DNA from: Beroe forskalii
Taxonomy: Eukaryota > Ctenophora > Nuda > Beroida > Beroidae
Direction: 5' to 3'
DNA: 64,000 nucleotides
NCBI GenBank assembly: GCA_011033025.1
Contig: WFMF01000349.1
Span: 1-64,000, forward strand
Part shown: one piece after another, positions 1 to 10,029 of the stretch
How the letters are laid out: each line of letters starts with the position of its first letter
How positions within the stretch are numbered: the first letter of the stretch is position 1
Program-made: the position numbers and the translations under genes
Notes under the pieces: model-generated
The model's database searches: none
Told to the model about the DNA's origin: nothing
Seen by the model: the letters and a program-made list of their open reading frames with translations, nothing else

Positions 1-250
1 TGAAAGTTTTTTTTTCCAAAGGGGGTTTTTTTCAAATGCACCAAAAAAATTTAGGGTTTCATTCAAACGGCATTAAAAATAAAATTTCTTTTTTTAAAAA
101 AAAAAAAGTTAAATTAAGGGGTTTTTTTTTTTTTTTAAAAAAAAAAAAATGTTTTCCGGAATTTTTTCTATGCCCCGAAAAAACCTTAAAATTTTTTGGT
201 GAAAAAAAATTTCATAAAAAAACATTTTTCTTATATTCATTTCAAATTTC
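1..250. other. homopolymer-rich, probably low-quality sequence
   Basis: The first 250 bases are almost wholly runs of T, A, G and C of 5 to 14 bases joined by short linkers. It resembles the stretch at 62530-62960 and is unlike the ordinary AT-rich DNA around it. I read it as a poor-quality consensus at a contig edge or patched gap. Open frames here should not be trusted. Confidence 0.5.
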
Positions 251-1565
251 TAAAGATTCCCTGAATTTTATTGCAATGTCATAACCATCAAACTAAACAA
301 TCAAAATCTTATCTTTTAAACATTCTTCAATAGCAATGCCCTTTACAACCCCTCAGTTTCATTCCTTGTTTTGCTTCCTGATATAAAATCTAGATATAAA
401 TCTAGTTTACAATTATGACAAAGAAAAGACTAAATATCTTGCTGCTGAAAGGTTGGGTGTGCATCTAATAACATAATAATATTTTTAAAATGCTATTTTG
501 AAATCTTGAGCTCTAATGATCTAGTTACATGAACAGAGGCTGTGCAGTGTACAACTAAGTCTGGGAAATAATTTTAAAGTATACATATTGGCCTCCAATT
601 GCAAGAGGCCGAATTTTATCCCAACAATCGTCTTACTTTCCTCTTTAGATACTTACCCTCCTCAATTTGATTTTAGACAAACAATTCCAATATATCTGTT
701 TATTGCAAGGTTCGTTGCAAATAGAACTACCATTGCATATAAAGTCTCAGAGCAATTATAATGTAAATACTTCATGGCCTCCACTGAAGCTTGGATTCTT
801 CATGAATCCTGTGATTCTTGTTATTTCCATAATAAAACTGTTGCAAATTTAGAGTAAAACTTGAAAATGAAAGTGCAAGAATTCATACTTTCTCACAGTC
901 CTTGCAGACCAATTAAAGTATTAAAGTTAAAGGTAGATTTTTAACTTTGAGCCCTCAGTAGCTCTAGGGGACTGGGCAGTGCCTGTGATCCCAAATGTGG
1001 AAAGAAACTCCTTTTTGGGATCTGTGGGTAGTTTTAGTGCCTTTCGAATTTGATGTTTGGGGCAATAAAAAGTAAAAAATGATCAAAAAGAGCTGATAAA
1101 TTGTATAGAATTACACCAGACAGTCTGTTGACAAAATAGTATGATACTAAGAAAGTTTTGTGAAGAAATTGCTGTTTCCTTCTGTAATGTTATGACATAA
1201 ATATTAAATTAAATTTGTTATCAATGTATTTTTCAAAATTCACAACTTATTATTGGGGTCTAAGGAGGTTGTTTGATAAATTTGTATAATATCTTACCAT
1301 GGTAAAAATCCAAATAAAAATACTACATTGATCCCCCTCTAATTCATGCTTTGATACTTTGATACCTAGTAACAAGTATATTATAGCTAACTTAGTGACT
1401 TGGTTTCCTTCATGATCATTCATGTCTTGCCCAGGAAATTATGCCATAATTTAAGAAAGGCAAAACTAAATAGAAGTGGCCTAAATGGATGCATAAAAAG
1501 TTATCTAGCATACCTATATTTAACTACTTATAATTCTTCCTCAAATATAAATTAATAAATATATA
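251..1565. other. AT-rich non-coding stretch, nothing recognised
   Basis: No frame looks protein-coding, and no tandem array or terminal inverted repeat stood out. The short open frame near 667-852 has no flanking splice signal and unremarkable AT-driven composition. Confidence 0.4.
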
Positions 1566-1822
1566 TCTGTCTGTCCAGTCTTCCTTATATATAGCCACAG
1601 ACCTCTCTGACACCACTCAGTACCCAATCAAGCATACCGATGATAGGAATGTTCATACGAAACTACGAAAGTACCAGTATATAGACATCACTTAGAGGAG
1701 TAGGCACACCCAATTGAAATATGACCTCATCACTGATAAGAACTACAGTACTACATGGTACTGTACGAATTGCTGAAGCGAAAAAATGGTGAACGGTGGC
1801 CGGAGGCCACGGGCCCTGCTAG
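1566..1822 (+). mobile_element. non-autonomous Helitron-like element
   Basis: The right end has the Helitron 3' arrangement: a hairpin at 1796-1810 (stem GTGGCC/GGCCAC, loop GGA), an 8-base gap, then CTAG at 1819-1822 followed by a host T. A plausible 5' end is the TC at 1566-1567, preceded by A, which gives an element of 257 bp. The same terminal motif (GGGCC, TGCTAG, T) ends the elements at 12667-13958 on the other strand. No Rep/helicase coding is present, so it would depend on a partner. The 5' boundary is the weaker half of the call. Confidence 0.45.
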
Positions 1823-2367
1823 TTATATGAATATATCGATACATTTTGAATGTGATTGCTTATAGCATTGACTGTGGGGGACTCCATAGCAAAACACTAA
1901 AATTGAAAAATGTATTCAAATCAGAACTATTTTAAACCGCAAACTTAACTGCCAGTTTCGAGAATACAACATTTGAAAATGATTATATTATTCTCATCTT
2001 CAGAAAACTCCATTGGGTGATTAGCACTGTCCTCAGTTAGTTAATTCAATGTGTGTTGTTTTGTAAGTTCAAATCTATGCATATTTATATTATACTATAT
2101 AGGTACAATCGTCATACAAGAATATATAATGTGGAACATACCTGTTTTCAATCATTTCAATATGAGCTGTAACCATTTTGCTGCAAATATGAAATCATGA
2201 GAAGCTAAATTAATTCAAAATGAAATCACAAATAGTCATAATATGAAATCACACTAAACAATAATTCTAAGAAGAATCCTGGTGCTCTTCTCTTCACAAA
2301 TGTGTTACCTATATAAGTTCTTGATGTGTGGAATAAATACTAGGCAGCCACAAAGCTGGGATTTTAG

Positions 2368-2608
2368 ATTATGGCAGAGACAGATTGGAGTATGAAACAT
2401 GCCCCACTGAGAATGTCAAGAATGTCAATCAATGCCGATATTCAGATGATGCTAGAGGGAATTCATGCATGGTTTGACATGCTTTGCAAGATTGGTCCTG
2501 GCTATACTAAAGAAAAGAAATGTTTACTGATGGTCAACAGTGATCAGCTATCAGATGGGGCGAGGGTAGTTTTCAAGGATTATCCTAAACTGATGATTAC
2601 AACTAAAG
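2368..2608 (+). CDS. possible exon of an unidentified gene
   Basis: An ATG at 2371 opens a frame of balanced amino-acid composition (methionine-rich start, an amphipathic stretch, VNSDQLSDGARVVF, then YPKLMIT). It is bounded by a reasonable acceptor (TTTTAG just before 2368) and a strong donor (AAAG followed by GTGAGT at 2609). The frame stops 26 bases into the putative intron. I do not recognise the family and found no partner exon nearby, so the rest may lie upstream of the window or be unrecognised. It could also be a chance open frame. Confidence 0.3.
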
Positions 2609-2634
2609 GTGAGTGCAGTTATTGGCTCAAATAA

Positions 2635-5056
2635 TTACAGAACAAGTTATGTCCATAATAAAACAAGTAATTTAATAAAACAAGTAATTTATATTTTATA
2701 GCCATTACACCATGATTGAACAATGAACATATATTAATATTCATCTCATTTTCAATTATGATTCAGATTAATTGCTCAATTACAATGGGCAACATTAACA
2801 TAACAAAACAACTTAATAAATTATAAAAACTAAAAGTCAGGATATCCTAACAATCTGAAATAGTTAAGGTATCATAGGGGTCCCTGTGAGTATATTGCGC
2901 AGCATATATTCTTGATGGGTGGTCTTGTCTCTGGCACTTTTTGAGTCACAAGGCAGCTAGCGAAGTCCTGTTCCACCCTCCAAGCCTCAAGCAGCTTTGG
3001 TCTGCTAGGTGCACCCCGGGTAATGCTAAGGTTCAGGCAACACTGAGCTGACTCTCATCCAGCTCAGTGGCACCTCACCTCATTTTCTGACCCCCCCCCC
3101 CCTGTTATCACCCTCCTCACCTTACTTCACACCATACTCCCCTTTCCTTGGCTCATTTCTTCCAGCTATCGTTGCCCCTTTTTTCTCCAGTTCCCTTGGA
3201 TCCCTTTTGTTGCTTGCAGTTCTACTACTTTCCTCTGACTCTTCACCCTTCAGGCATCTCCCAGAGACCCAATAAACTGCAGATAGCAATCTGATTTTCA
3301 ATTTAAAATTCAGATATCTTCTATCGTGATCTGAAACACAGCTTAACACAAGGTATACTAAGAGTCACAACTCCATTTTGATCGCAAACAGATGCAAACA
3401 AACACACCCAGATCCCACCAATTACACCTATTCAAATCATTTTCGAGCTTATCAAGAGCGCAGCGCATGCGCATGCAGTGCGTGCGCATGCTGCATGCAG
3501 CTTATCAGTTATGTTGTTACCATAAAAGCCTCAACGACCAACCCTTTCAGGAAACCTTTCAGCAACTCTTTCAGGACTACTCCCTAGGTACAATCAATCA
3601 TGTCCCCTGTGCAGTATGCAGGCCTCCCTGTACGGCTGTGCATAGGCACTAGCCAATGGAGAACCTGTGCACAGCACTAACTTTTTGAGGGCATTGTTGC
3701 AGCAGTTGGAGCATGTGGAACTACCAGAACACTGGATCCAGTCTAGTTATAGAGACCCCACGTCCTACCTGGTTTCACGAGACAGGGCCGACTGCAGTCA
3801 TCACTATCATATCTCTGCACTAGAGCTATGCTAATGCAGAGACATACTCACTGGAGTGCTAAATATGATTACTGCTCGCATACCACCAAGGAACCATGTC
3901 GGCCAATGTTTCCGGAAGGGTATGGTCGGCATTTATGTCCTCCAATCCTGTGTGTTGGGGGCACTACGGGGGCTTTAGTAAGCCTTCCGTCAACTATCTA
4001 TCTATCTATCTATCTAAGGTATCATCCTGGATTATCATCCTGGATTAACAAGAATTGCGCCTGTCGGCACAGTTCTTGTCCATTGTTCCTGAATGCAGGC
4101 ACTTAATTTTCCTCCCCCAGCTAGAAGTATATGATTACGATCACAGTGCAGAACTTCCATCAACAAAAATGCATAACACAAATGAGTGATTGTAACACTG
4201 AGAGCTGTGTGAGTGTTTGGTTCAGAGCTCAGTAGTTCATGGGAAAGCCGCTTAATTTTCTTGGAGCTACAAATGCGCGGCACAAACACTGCAGGGCAAA
4301 TGCTGGGCCTTCCCCTGAAATAGAATAGTTAGAGGGAAACTATTTTTTGTGGAAAACTTTTCAATGTTCATCATCTTTGCTTCGATTCCCAATAAATTGG
4401 ATGCTCTACATAATTATTTCAACTGAAATCATAATTCGTGCACAGTGTGTTAAACTCCAACAGCGCCGCACAAAAACTTACACCAGCAATCTCACACCTG
4501 GGCAAGCGTGAACATGCACATTGTGTGTGCACAAATGTAAGAGTTGCTAGGAGACTCAACAGCATGACGAATTTACACCACTTTTATGACGAATTTACAC
4601 CACTTTTATGACGAATTTATGACACCTTTATGACAAATTTACACCACATCCATTTTCCAGGCACTTTTCAGAAATTACAGTACTTCTATTGTAAACCTGG
4701 ACCTGCTATGCACATATTATCCTATTTCTCATCTTCTGAACCACAATCTCTGCCACCCTCTTCAGTGCCTTTTTGTAAGACAAAAAATAAACAAAATTTC
4801 AATTAAACAAAATTCCAACATTTTACAACAGTACAGACCAGCATTATCACAATTGATTTAATTCCAATGCAAATTGAATTGAAATTGCTGATGAAAAACT
4901 TGCAAATTACTGCATTGATAAAAAGAACCAAATCATCATACTTCATATACATACAACTTTTTTAAAAATAGATAAAAAAAAAGGCGTTGGGGAGGGAAAA
5001 ATATAAGGGAATTGTCTCTAATAGCTGAGGATAAATCTGTCCATTGGGACAACAGT
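2635..5056. other. non-coding stretch with short simple repeats
   Basis: No supported gene. A C-run sits near 3091-3101, alternating GCATGC-type DNA near 3460-3500, an ATCT microsatellite near 3994-4017, and a 23-bp unit (ATGACGAATTTACACCACTT core) repeated about three times at 4563-4650. Frames at 3378-3652 and 3828-4106 overlap one another and lack splice or family support. Confidence 0.4.
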
Positions 5057-5064
5057 TGGAAAGC

Positions 5065-5313
5065 GGTATGTCTCCCATATAAACGGCTCTGAGTGACGTC
5101 ACAGATCTGAACGTCAATTTTTCTGTATCCTAAACCTAACCATAGCCCTAACCAAAACCCTAACCTTAATCCTAACCCTAACCCTAACAAATCCTGACCC
5201 TAATCATGACCCTAACCCTAGTCCTTAAAGCGCTAGGTGCGCTTAATTATATTTTTCTGAGTGACGTCATTGTCATAGATAATGAAGGCTCCCGTTTATA
5301 TGGGAGACCGACC
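5065..5313 (+). mobile_element. MITE with telomere-like core, copy 1
   Basis: A 249-bp element with about 22-bp inverted ends (left GGTATGTCTCCCATATAAAC; the right end reads GGTCGGTCTCCCATAT on the minus strand). It is flanked by an exact 8-bp duplication TGGAAAGC at 5057-5064 and 5314-5321. The centre (about 5128-5222) is a degenerate run of CCCTAA/CCTAACC units resembling the animal telomere repeat. A TGACGTCA octamer lies on each side of that core. No coding capacity. The 8-bp duplication is hAT-like, but the ends do not identify a superfamily. Confidence 0.75.
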
Positions 5314-5434
5314 TGGAAAGCAATGAAACACTTTACACTATGGTCGACCCCAGATAAAACCAATCTGAAATATAAACAATCAATGATATATGGAATGATA
5401 TCAAATCACATAATAGCAATCATATCAAGGAAGC

Positions 5435-5544
5435 TTCCTAAGCCCGCATAGGTGTGTGTACGCGCCGCGCGCTTCCCTAGGGGACACACCTGTGCTGGGG
5501 AAGCGCGCCGCGCGAGCCACACAGGGATATACGTGTTTAGCAAC
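5435..5544 (+). mobile_element. GC-rich palindromic short element, copy a
   Basis: A 110-bp insertion flanked by an exact 8-bp duplication AAGGAAGC (5427-5434 and 5545-5552). It begins TTCCTAAGCCCGCATAGG and ends ACGTGTTTAGCAAC. The middle is a GC-rich palindrome built on GCGCGCTTCCC and its complement, which contrasts sharply with the AT-rich surroundings. Related sequence occurs at 5841-6065, 7672-7815 and 48430-48860. Confidence 0.6.
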
Positions 5545-5840
5545 AAGGAAGCAAATGCCAAATAGTTATATTGCAAATCATAATATTATAAATTGATGTA
5601 GCTCAAACTACAAAGCATACTTCTAGATTATAACTCACCACTGGTGGTGAGAGTTGGAATAATGGAATGCTAGAATCAGACAAAATCACAGGCAGCGCTC
5701 AGTGCTATGCTTTCACTATTTCACTAAAGGATTATGTAGATTGATGAGTTATTGATTTATTCTCTTCCAACCCAATGGTACAGGTACAAATCTAAACGAT
5801 GTAGTTCTTTGATGACAATCAATTTCGTCGTTCTACGACA

Positions 5841-6065
5841 TCTTCCTAAGCCCGCATAGGTGTGTGTACGCGCCAAACAGGGATATACGTGTTTAGCAGG
5901 TATGCGCAACGCGCTTCCCTGGGGAAGCGCGCGCCCGCGCCGCGCGAGCCAAACAGGGCAGGGATATACGTGTTTGAAAACAAACTTTACAGAACTAATT
6001 TACATTGCGCGGCGCGCTTCCTCAGGGAAGCGCCGCACGGTACTCACATCCTATGCGGGCTTAAA
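5841..6065 (+). mobile_element. GC-rich palindromic element, copy b
   Basis: It starts CTTCCTAAGCCCGCATAGG and ends CCTATGCGGGCTTAAAG, so here the two ends are inverted copies of one another. Inside are two copies of the CAGGGATATACGTGTTT motif and several GCGCGCTTCC palindromes. Open frames across it (5860-6107) are read through repeats and are not genes. Confidence 0.5.
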
Positions 6066-6125
6066 GGGTCGGTCACCCATTTGAACAGGGGCATTCATTA
6101 TCTTTGACAATGACGTCACTCAGTG
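6065..6125 (-). repeat. truncated end of the telomere-core MITE family
   Basis: GGTCGGTCACCCATTTG followed by CATTCATTATCT and AATGACGTCACTCAG matches the terminal 60 bases of the family at 5065, 7894 and 8274. The core and other end are absent. Confidence 0.5.
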
Positions 6126-7670
6126 TGGTAAACAAGATAGGGTGTGTATTTGTGGTAAAGTGTGATGGGGGGTGTTTATGGTCGTGTTTCTGGAAGGCCT
6201 TTTACCACTTAATACTTATCATTGGGCTCTAAGTTCTCAGGGTTCTAACGTAACAAAATGTACTCAACATGGAAGGTTCAAGACGTATCAAAACTGCCGG
6301 TACTGAACAATGAATTACTAAATTAGGGTTCGAGGTTAGCTTAAAATAAATGATATTGCGGTAGAGAAACTATGGACTCTTAATCTTAAGGTGCGTTAAG
6401 GTTCGGCCACGTGAACTTACACTTGAACAGGAAGAAAGCTGTCGTACGATAACCTGCATTGCCCTCACCCCTTTTCCCTTTTGACTTTAATTTTAAATAA
6501 GCAATGAACAAAGAGAAACAAACATATTTTTAGACAAACTGTGAAAAGGTCTGGAAAAAGGTTTTGAAAAGTCTTTTTGTTTTGGTGTATTCATTTTGAC
6601 AGTATAAGGAATAAAGAACAAATACAATAGAATTATAAGTACATTTTACGTTAGCAATTGGATAAAAAGGCTGTTTGACAATAACTTAAAACAATTATGT
6701 TCACGTAATAATGCACAATTACGTAACTTAAACATGTTCATTGATTACACCCGTGATATATAAATTATTCAATGAAATCGGGCATTATGAATCTAAAATG
6801 ACTATGAACAATGAATTATGAACTTAGATAATAGATTATCAGCCTTGTCATCATAACTCAATTGGAATTAGGACTATAACTAGTGTAAGTGACAACAAAA
6901 TGCGCATAATTTTCATTACGCCTTATAAAGTAAGTGACAATGAAAGAATGAAAAGATAAAATGTGCATAATTTACATTACGCCTTATAATGGTCACTTCT
7001 AATACATTAACAGGACTTAAAGATGATTCAAAACTACTTAGTCATTAGACCTAAAGCTATCATAACTTGATAAGAAAAGTAATAATTTGGGGCTCGGACA
7101 GAAATGCTACGAGTAAGGATTCCGCCTTAGACGGGACATCCTTAAGACCTGAATGAAGTGGGTTTCGCCTTAGACGAGACGCCCACGTCAACAGAAAACG
7201 TAACCAAACCAAGACCACCAAACAATATGAATTTTGCCGTGTTATGAACCAGGTCACGTGACACACGCTGCGCGTTACTTTGTAACGCACTGATCATCAC
7301 TCCTATTATGGTGTTGTATTTATACTGCGCGCTATTCCATGTCATCAAATTAACACTTGGTGCTCTGATAATGACGTCAGCTGCAGTAGCCTGTATTATT
7401 CCATGGCCCTATCTGTACACCATCGTGCTCTCCTATGCCTGGAGACGAGAGGATGTGATATTTGTGGGAGACCACAGGTCTCCCACACTCTCTTATCTGC
7501 AAGAACAAGTAAGGGCAGGCATTGATTAGGTACCAACTACCAAATACTTGAAATAGTCTTAATATGAGTGTGACCTTGCGTTATCAAGTGACTACTGACC
7601 TTCCATGGGACCTAGGGAGACCATGGGTCTCCCACACTCAGAAAAATTCAAAATATAATTAAGCGTCATG
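6126..7670. other. AT-rich stretch with fragments of repeats
   Basis: No supported gene. A direct repeat around 6890-6990 (AAGTGACAA, then TGCGCATAATTT, then CATTACGCCTTATAA) is present twice. GTGGGAGACC followed by GGTCTCCCAC forms a small hairpin near 7466-7490, and a related one lies near 7608-7636. The frame at 7308-7529 runs through this repeat material. Confidence 0.4.
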
Positions 7671-7671
7671 C

Positions 7672-7815
7672 TAAACATAAACACGTATGTTTGCGCGGCC
7701 CGCTTCCTCAGGGAAGCGCGCGCGGCCCGGCGCGCTTTGCCACATGCTACATACATCGTAAGACAAGATTTAGGGTACAAATAGGTTCCTAAGCCCGTGC
7801 ATAGCTATAGGTGTG
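7672..7815. repeat. GC-rich palindromic element, fragment c
   Basis: Contains AACACGTATGTTTGCGCGG, GCGCTTCCTCAGGGAAGCGC and TTCCTAAGCCCGTGCATAG, all hallmarks of the family at 5435. The order suggests two partial or rearranged pieces. Confidence 0.45.
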
Positions 7816-7893
7816 TACCGTGCAACTGGCAACACGAACATCATATCAATAACTACGAGCATCAATTTCAAATGCTAATAGGGTTCATTTGGG

Positions 7894-8129
7894 GGTCGGT
7901 CTCCCATATCAGATAAACGGGAGCCTTCATTATCTATGACAATGACGTCACTCAGAAAAATATAATTGAGCGCACCTAGTGCTTTAATGAATAGGGTTAG
8001 GGTCAGGATTTGTTAGGGTTAGGATTAAGGTTAGGGTTTTGGTTAGGGCTATGGTTAGGTTTAGGATACAGAAAAATTGACGTTTAGATCTGTGACGTCA
8101 CTCAGAACCGTTTATATGGGAGACATACC
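7894..8129 (-). mobile_element. MITE with telomere-like core, copy 2
   Basis: A 236-bp copy in reverse orientation to the one at 5065. It has the same GGTCGGTCTCCC and GGGAGACATACC ends, two TGACGTCA sites and a core of TTAGGG/GGTTAG units (about 7990-8065). An exact 8-bp duplication CATTTGGG flanks it at 7886-7893 and 8130-8137. Confidence 0.75.
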
Positions 8130-8273
8130 CATTTGGGGTGCAAAAAGGGCGCTAAAAGTAAAGGAGCATCTTGATTTACTATTTAGGGTGCGTTTTTGGT
8201 GCACACTGATTTGAACTTGAAGCGGTGCAGATTTAGATAGGGTGAGTTTTAGGTACAGATAGGTTGCATTAAC

Positions 8274-8516
8274 GGTATGTCTCCCATGTAAACGGGGCTG
8301 AGTGACGTCACAGATCTAAACGTCAATTTTTCTGTATCCTAAACCTAACCATAGCCCTAACCAAAACCCTAAGGTTAATCCTAACAAATCCTGACCCTAA
8401 CCAGAACCCTAACCCTAGTAGTAGTCCTCAAAGCGCTAGGTGCGCTTAATTATATTTTTCTGAGTGACGTCATTGTCATAGATAATGAAGGCTCCCGTTT
8501 ACATGGGAGACTGACC
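8274..8516 (+). mobile_element. MITE with telomere-like core, copy 3
   Basis: A 243-bp copy in the same orientation as the one at 5065, with ends GGTATGTCTCCCATGTAAAC and CATGGGAGACTGACC, two TGACGTCA octamers and a core of CCTAACC/CCCTAA units. The flanks GCATTAAC and GCATTTAG are a degraded 8-bp duplication with two mismatches, so this insertion looks older than copies 1 and 2. Confidence 0.7.
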
Positions 8517-8713
8517 GCATTTAGGGCACTCCCGGGTTATTTGGGCTGCAGATCCGGCGAGTTTGAGGTACAGATACTGATAGGGTGCATTTACTTTTAG
8601 GGCATGCCCGGTTATTTGGGGTGCTGATAGGGTGCGTTTACTGTTTAGAGTGCATCTAGGGTGCGTCTCGGTCTCGGTCTACTTCTAGGGTGCATCGGGC
8701 AACTGGTAATTGT

Positions 8714-9872
8714 TCATTATGCACCTTCCAGGCATGTTAATGCTATGTATTCAAAAACCCTATAGGCACCAGGGTACCGTGCGCAATAAATTATTACGCA
8801 CCGTAGTGCCGAAATCCGGATTTATTACGCACTGTAGGTCATAATAATTTATTATGCACCTTCCAGGCATGTTTATGCTATGTATTCAAAAACCCTATAG
8901 GCACCAGGGTACCGTGCGCAATAAATTATTACGCACTGTAGTGCCGAAATCCGGATTTATTACGCACTGTAGGTCATAATAATTTATTATGGTGCAGTAG
9001 AACAGTGCGTAATAATTTATTTCGCACAGCTGAGCAAACTGTACCTTCATATCTTAATTTAAAACATTTCCTTGTGTTTGAAAATATTGCCATTTTCCGA
9101 GTAAATTCGGTGCATAATTCAGTTTAATAACTCGTAAAAAGTACTAAACTCAGCATTAAAAACCTCTGCCTTCGGCCTCGGTTTCTTAATGCCATATTAC
9201 ACACTCGGGCCTCCGGCCCTCGAGTGTGTAATATGACGTTTAGTACTTTTTACTCGTTACTAAACCCTTCATTATGCACCTTCCAAGCGTGTTTATGCAA
9301 TGTCTTCAAAAACCCTATAGGCACCAGGGTACCGTGTGCAATAAATTATTGCGCACTGTAGTGCCGATATCTGAATTTATTACGCACTGTAGGTCATAAT
9401 AATTTATTATGGTGCAGTTGAACAGTGCGTAACAATTTATTTCACACAGTTGAGCAAACAGTACCTTCAAATCTTGATTTAAAACATTTCCTTGTGTTTG
9501 AAAATATTGTCATTTTTTCGAGTAATTACGGTGCATAATTCAGTTTAATAACTCGTAAAAGTTACTAAACTCAGCATTAAAAAACCTCGGCCTTCGGCCT
9601 CGGTTTTTCAATGCCATATTACACACTCGGGCCTCCGGCCCTCGTGTAATAATATTACGTTTAGTTACTTTTACTCGTTACTAAACCCTTCATTATTGTA
9701 CAGTTGAACAGTGCGTAATAATTTATTTCGCACAGTTGAGCAAACTGTACCTTCATATCTTAATTTAAAACATTTCCTTGTGTTTGAAAATATTGCCATT
9801 TTTCGAGTAAAGTCGGTGCATAATTCAGTTTAATAACTCGTAAAAAGTACTAAACTCAGCATTACGCCCTTT
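8714..9872. repeat. composite tandem repeat with long hairpins
   Basis: Two alternating units. Unit A (about 140 bp; begins ATTATGCACCTTCCA, includes CCCTATAGGCACCAGGGTAC) starts near 8714, 8851 and 9271. Unit B (about 280 bp) runs about 8990-9270, 9410-9690 and, partially, 9690-9872. Unit B contains nested palindromes: AACTCGTAAAAAGTACTAAA with its complement further on, CCTTCGGCCTCGG, and CACACTCGGGCCTCCGGCC. These look like stacked foldback elements. The array ends 70 bases beyond the polyadenylation signal of the alpha2-delta gene. Confidence 0.6.
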
Positions 9873-9940
9873 GAGTGTGAAATTAAACTTAAATCAGAAA
9901 ATCAGGCAAGCAAACTTCTGAAAAATGAATTTAATGAACT

Positions 9941-9946
9941 TTTATT
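9941..9946 (-). terminator. polyadenylation signal of the alpha2-delta gene
   Basis: TTTATT on the plus strand reads AATAAA on the minus strand, 84 bases beyond the stop codon at 10030-10032. This implies a very short 3' untranslated region. Confidence 0.6.
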
Positions 9947-10029
9947 ACAAAAGATAAAAATATTCTTTAACTTGATCTATTATATTGTAATGCTTATTCA
10001 TTATTAAACATAATATTATGATCCTTTAC

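Noticed and set aside
5128..5222. True telomere or chromosome-end fusion
   Set aside because: The CCCTAA-like tract is degenerate, under 100 bp, and lies inside a MITE with flanking duplications that occurs three times.
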